A DNA stretch of 8,209 bases from an uncultured Bacilli bacterium. GTDB taxonomy: Bacteria; Bacillota_I; Bacilli_A; RF39; UBA660. How positions within the stretch are numbered: position 1 is the stretch's first letter; every line of letters starts with the position of its first letter. Positions 5,960 through 8,209 of this stretch are shown here, one piece after another. Position numbers and translations under genes: made by a program. Where the stretch lies: assembly GCA_947591175.1 (NCBI GenBank), contig CANQDB010000059.1, positions 1 through 8,209 on the forward strand. Direction: 5' to 3'. The notes beneath the pieces are model-generated. The model made no database searches. It had not been told where the DNA came from and was given only the letters and a program-made list of their open reading frames with translations.

Positions 5960-6593
5960 CTAAAGTTTCTTCTTGGTTTTCTTCAAGAACTGGTTTTATT
6001 ACAACATAACGGTTTGGTTCAGTTCCTTCACTTTCAGTATATACTTTTTTATAATCATTTAATGCATTGTGAATAATTCGACGTTCATATGAATTCATTG
6101 GATCTAATTTAGCCTCGATTTTTGTTCTAGCAACTTCACGAGCCACACTTTTAGCAACTCTTTCTAAATTTTGATTTTTTTGTTCTTTATATTCGCCAAT
6201 ATCTAGGACATAACTGAAATAAAAACCATAGCGAGCAAAAATAGCTTGTCTTAAAACAGTGTTCAAAGCATCCATCGTTCTACCTTGTTTACCGATTAAT
6301 AGAGCATTGTTGTCAGATAAAATAGTAATAGTTACATTTTTTTCACGTTTTTTAATTTCAAGATTCGTACCAATTCCCATATCGTGAATAAGTTTTTGTA
6401 AGTATTCTTTAATGAAATTGATTACATCATCTTTCGTCGTAACTTCGATTTCAACTTTTGGCGACTTAAATAAGCCTCCTTTAGTTGTTTCAATCTCTTT
6501 AACATAGATGTTTTCACGACTTTCTTCTAGTTCGATTAAAGCATTATTAATTGCTTCTTCTTTGGTTTTTCCTTTAAAAATCTTCTTATCCAT
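5946..6593 (-). CDS. jag: RNA-binding protein Jag (KhpB/EloR), Jag-N, KH and R3H domains
   Basis: Jag, called KhpB or EloR in streptococci, is a cytoplasmic RNA-binding protein that in pneumococcus works with KhpA and influences cell elongation; its gene regularly follows yidC. The 215 residues show the three expected parts. The Jag-N domain (about 1-52) contains KGKTKEEAI and the GGLFKSPKVEIEV strand. A KH domain (about 55-135) carries the GxxG loop as GKQG (101-104). The R3H domain (about 140-200) has the Arg-x3-His pair at R171/H175 in SYERRIIHNAL and the closing TEPNRYVVIKP. An acidic tail EENQEETLEEEA ends it. There is little linker between Jag-N and KH, so the protein is shorter than the streptococcal form. 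The ATG overlaps the end of yidC by 8 bases, with AGGAG upstream. A terminator overlaps its stop. Confidence 0.94.
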   Translation of the reverse strand: MDKKIFKGKTKEEAINNALIELEESRENIYVKEIETTKGGLFKSPKVEIEVTTKDDVINFIKEYLQKLIHDMGIGTNLEIKKREKNVTITILSDNNALLIGKQGRTMDALNTVLRQAIFARYGFYFSYVLDIGEYKEQKNQNLERVAKSVAREVARTKIEAKLDPMNSYERRIIHNALNDYKKVYTESEGTEPNRYVVIKPVLEENQEETLEEEA

Positions 6594-7515
6594 TTAATAC
6601 CTTACTCCTTTTAACAATTATATTTTGAATCATCGTAAAGATGTTGCTAGCACTCCAATATATTCCTAAAGCAGTTGGCATGAAGAACGACATAACGATA
6701 ATCATTACAGACATGATAGTCGTCATACTTTTCATTGGGTTTTGTCCTTCAGTCGAACTTGTACTATTCATACGCATTGATAAATAAGTAGTAAGACCGA
6801 TGATAACAACTAGTATTAAATAGATGTAATTTTGTTGCTTAAAGATACCATTCCAAGGATTAGTTCCCATTTGCATTAAAAGGAAATTTTCTTCAAAGAT
6901 GACTGGTAACCTATTGATTGCTTCTAAGAAAGCAAAGAATAGGGGAAGTTGAATGAAAGCAAAGAGACATCCTGTCAGAGGATTGATATTATATTTTTTA
7001 TAGATCATCGTCATCTCTTGACTCTTTTTCATAATAGATTCTTGATCGTTTTTATTAGCATATTTTCGTTCCAATTTATCGAGTTCTGGTTGAGCCTTTT
7101 TAATTAATTCAGATTGCATAGCTGTTTTATTAGTAAGCGGATAGGCAATAAGACGAATCAATAAGGTAACAATAATAATTGCTAAAGCAGAACTATTTAC
7201 AAATTGGCTAACCCATAATATAACGAAGGCTAGGGGCTTAACAAAGATCGTTTCCCAAAGACCGTCATCTCCACCAGTTAGAGGAGTGAACTTATCACAT
7301 TCAACGTATTTTTCTAAATCAACTCCAGCATTGGTATAAAGTTCTTTCGTTTTTTCGTCTGTTGGGCGACATAGAATATTACCTGTTAAACTTTGATCTG
7401 TGTCAGGATTCTTAACTATTTTATTATCCTTATCATATAGTTGTTGCGTACAACCAGTAAAAAGAAAAGTTAACAGTACTAATATTATTATTTTCTTTTT
7501 GGTGTTATTTTTCAT
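6586..7515 (-). CDS. yidC: Membrane protein insertase YidC (Oxa1/SpoIIIJ type), lipoprotein
   Basis: YidC inserts and folds membrane proteins, alone or with SecYEG. The 309-residue protein begins with a charged, then hydrophobic signal peptide and a lipobox-like LFTGC, making C22 the probable lipidated residue after signal peptidase II cleavage. An extracytoplasmic segment of about 65 residues follows, with two cysteines (C49, C73). Five membrane segments lie at about 95-127, 178-200, 229-248, 263-280 and 282-300. The first carries R121 in TLLIRLIAYPLT, matching the conserved hydrophilic-groove Arg of Gram-positive YidC. The cytoplasmic hairpin (about 130-175) contains QPELDKLERKY. The protein is longer than B. 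subtilis SpoIIIJ (261) because of the segment before the first membrane helix. It lacks the large periplasmic domain of Gram-negative YidC. Its ATG overlaps rnpA by 11 bases, with AAAGGAG upstream. Confidence 0.95.
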   Translation of the reverse strand: MKNNTKKKIIILVLLTFLFTGCTQQLYDKDNKIVKNPDTDQSLTGNILCRPTDEKTKELYTNAGVDLEKYVECDKFTPLTGGDDGLWETIFVKPLAFVILWVSQFVNSSALAIIIVTLLIRLIAYPLTNKTAMQSELIKKAQPELDKLERKYANKNDQESIMKKSQEMTMIYKKYNINPLTGCLFAFIQLPLFFAFLEAINRLPVIFEENFLLMQMGTNPWNGIFKQQNYIYLILVVIIGLTTYLSMRMNSTSSTEGQNPMKSMTTIMSVMIIVMSFFMPTALGIYWSASNIFTMIQNIIVKRSKVLNG

Positions 7516-7864
7516 TTTCTTCTCCTTTTGAAAACTTCATATTAATTTTATTCATTAGAGATATAAAGCTTTCGTTTATTTCAGCAAAAGTTCTCCTGAT
7601 GCCTTTTCTTCTTAATATTATAATATAATCCAAGTTATTTGAATAGAGATTTTTGTTATTATCTATAATATTTCTTAACCGACGCTTTTGATAGTTGCGT
7701 TCGACGGCATGACCTAATTTTTTGCCAACGGAAATTCCAAAGTGATAAATTGAAGAGTTATTTTCCTTATAATATATTACGAAGTCGTCATCTTTAACAT
7801 AATGATTGTATTCGATAATAGCATTAAAATCATGATTACCTTTGACGACATTCATCTTCTTCAC
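7505..7864 (-). CDS. rnpA: Ribonuclease P protein component RnpA
   Basis: RnpA is the small basic protein that binds the RNase P RNA and helps it recognise the 5' leader of precursor tRNAs. I start it at the GTG at 7864, which gives 119 residues, because AGGAAGTG stands at good spacing before it and MKKMNVVKGNHDFNAII matches the family's usual opening. An ATG three codons on (7855) lacks its own well-placed site, and the longer in-frame reading runs back into the rpmH terminator. The diagnostic RNR box is ERNYQKRRLR (55-64), preceded by FGISVGKKLGHAV (42-54). The central YIIILRRKG strand (80-88) and the C-terminal helix also fit. The gene shares the classical neighbourhood rpmH-rnpA-yidC-jag and overlaps yidC by 11 bases. 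Confidence 0.94.
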   Translation of the reverse strand: MKKMNVVKGNHDFNAIIEYNHYVKDDDFVIYYKENNSSIYHFGISVGKKLGHAVERNYQKRRLRNIIDNNKNLYSNNLDYIIILRRKGIRRTFAEINESFISLMNKINMKFSKGEENEK

Positions 7865-7870
7865 TTCGAT

Positions 7871-7880
7871 CACTTCCTTT
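7871..7880 (-). promoter_or_regulatory. Ribosome binding site supporting the GTG start of rnpA
   Basis: AAAGGAAGTG on the minus strand places GGAAG 8 bases before the GTG at 7864. It is too close to the in-frame GTG at 7873 and poorly placed for the ATG at 7855, so it decides the start. Confidence 0.65.
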
Positions 7881-7886
7881 AATATC

Positions 7887-7892
7887 ATTATA
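7887..7892 (-). promoter_or_regulatory. Possible -10 element of an rnpA promoter abutting the rpmH terminator
   Basis: TATAAT on the minus strand follows the T-run of the rpmH terminator by one base. The best -35 at 17 bases is CTGATT inside the hairpin, only 3 of 6 to consensus. A start about 7 bases downstream would fall at the first base of the ribosome binding site, giving a leader of about 16 bases. It is plausible but weak; readthrough from rpmH is the alternative. Confidence 0.35.
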
Positions 7893-7893
7893 C

Positions 7894-7919
7894 AAAAAAC
7901 CACTGAGAGAATCAGTGGT
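7894..7919 (-). terminator. Intrinsic terminator between rpmH and rnpA
   Basis: On the minus strand CCACTGA pairs perfectly with TCAGTGG around the loop TTCTC (7900-7918), followed by six T residues (7894-7899). It begins 3 bases past the rpmH stop. It would end most rpmH transcripts and so allow far more L34 than RnpA to be made, either by partial readthrough or with a separate rnpA promoter. Confidence 0.85.
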
Positions 7920-7921
7920 AA

Positions 7922-8044
7922 TTATTTTGCTAACTGTTTACGTCCTTTTGCTCTACGATTCTTAATAACATTAGTTTTAACTCTTGCAAAGAATCCATGT
8001 TTTTTTGCTTTTTTACGATTATTTGGTTGATACGTTCTTTTCAT
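7922..8044 (-). CDS. rpmH: 50S ribosomal protein L34
   Basis: L34 is a very basic protein of the large ribosomal subunit. The start is the ATG at 8044, 8 bases after a perfect GGAGG. A longer in-frame reading to 8104 would begin inside the -35 element of the promoter and is rejected. The 40 residues begin with the family hallmark MKRTYQPNNRKKAKKHGFFAR and end in RRAKGRKQLAK in outline. Compared with the usual 44 residues, about four are missing in the middle, where most homologues have a Gly-Arg-Lys stretch after ARMST; here the text goes directly from ARVKT to NVIKNRR. Both conserved ends are intact, so the gene should be functional. Confidence 0.95.
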   Translation of the reverse strand: MKRTYQPNNRKKAKKHGFFARVKTNVIKNRRAKGRKQLAK

Positions 8045-8050
8045 TCCTTC

Positions 8051-8057
8051 CACCTCC
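8051..8057 (-). promoter_or_regulatory. Strong ribosome binding site of rpmH
   Basis: GGAGGTG on the minus strand is a near-perfect anti-16S match, placed 8 bases before the ATG at 8044. It confirms the short start of L34 over the upstream in-frame ATG at 8104 and fits a highly expressed ribosomal gene. Confidence 0.75.
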
Positions 8058-8074
8058 AGACATAAATCGCTACT

Positions 8075-8104
8075 ATTATAATAAGAAAAAGCGAACTTTG
8101 TCAA
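8075..8104 (-). promoter_or_regulatory. rpmH promoter
   Basis: On the minus strand a perfect TTGACA (8099-8104) and a perfect TATAAT (8075-8080) are 18 bases apart. The predicted start lies about 25 bases before the ATG. This is the strongest sigma-A-type promoter in the window, as expected for rpmH. Confidence 0.88.
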
Positions 8105-8166
8105 TAGTTGTTTTTGGTTTTTAAAGTTTTCCGTTACAATTCACAGTCAAATAGAATGACATCATC

Positions 8167-8196
8167 AAAAGCAACGAAATTATTCGTTGTTTTTTG
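8167..8196. terminator. Terminator-like hairpin at the right edge
   Basis: CAACGAA (8172-8178) pairs with TTCGTTG (8183-8189) around ATTA, with flanking A and T runs that extend the stem. Read on the plus strand it is followed by six T residues; read on the minus strand by only four T residues after one C. No plus-strand gene is visible before it. On the minus strand an open frame ends EKEEAKNNE and its TAA (8180-8182) lies in the loop, the same arrangement as at jag. It may therefore end a minus-strand gene entering from the right, or act in both directions. Confidence 0.45.
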
Positions 8197-8209
8197 CTTC
8201 TTCTTTTTC

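Noticed and set aside
6337..6354. TTTTTCACGTTTTTTA inside jag as a parS site
   Set aside because: Only about 10 of 16 positions match parS, the right half is not palindromic, and the codons are explained by jag.
8105..8209. DnaA boxes or an origin of replication beside rpmH
   Set aside because: No TTATCCACA or close variant is seen on either strand in these 105 bases; an origin, if near, lies beyond the window.

Overview
The window is AT-rich, every gene lies on the minus strand, and the order from right to left is rpmH, rnpA, yidC, jag (khpB), mnmE, mnmG, rsmG and a FemAB-type aminoacyltransferase gene. This is the classic origin-flanking block of Bacillota. TGA is used as a stop (mnmG) and TGG for Trp, so the code is the standard bacterial one and not the Mycoplasma one. 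The FemAB-family gene implies a peptidoglycan wall. The best guess is an AT-rich member of Bacilli in the broad sense (Erysipelotrichia or RF39-like uncultured lineages). That placement is inference from gene order, composition and protein style.

Layout, reading in the direction of transcription. A strong promoter (8075-8104) drives rpmH, which is closed by a compact terminator (7894-7919). A -10-like hexamer directly abuts that terminator and precedes rnpA, yidC and jag, which are tightly overlapped and end at a terminator containing the jag stop codon. mnmE has its own extended -10 promoter and a possible 12-codon leader ORF. A 126-base gap separates mnmE from mnmG, and mnmG overlaps rsmG by 14 bases. 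The FemAB gene has its own extended -10 promoter and a hairpin/T-run terminator. Positions 1-336 hold no gene that I can support, only an isolated perfect hairpin and weak direct repeats.

The most striking non-coding element is in the mnmE-mnmG gap: three perfect copies of the 16-bp palindrome TATTTCCCGGGAAATA. This equals the binding site (NBS) of Noc, the nucleoid-occlusion ParB paralogue known from Bacillus subtilis. Their centres are 53 and 31 bp apart, close to 5 and 3 helical turns, and T-tracts at about 10-bp spacing lie between the first two. In B. subtilis the noc-soj-spo0J genes follow rsmG directly. Here a FemAB gene stands in that place, so the sites are present near the origin while the genes that would read them are outside the window.

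Functionally the block joins ribosome and tRNA maturation (L34, the RNase P protein, MnmE/MnmG wobble-uridine modification, RsmG 16S methylation) with envelope building (YidC insertase, the RNA-binding protein Jag/KhpB, FemAB cross-bridge synthesis) and, through the NBS cluster, with coordination of division and the nucleoid.
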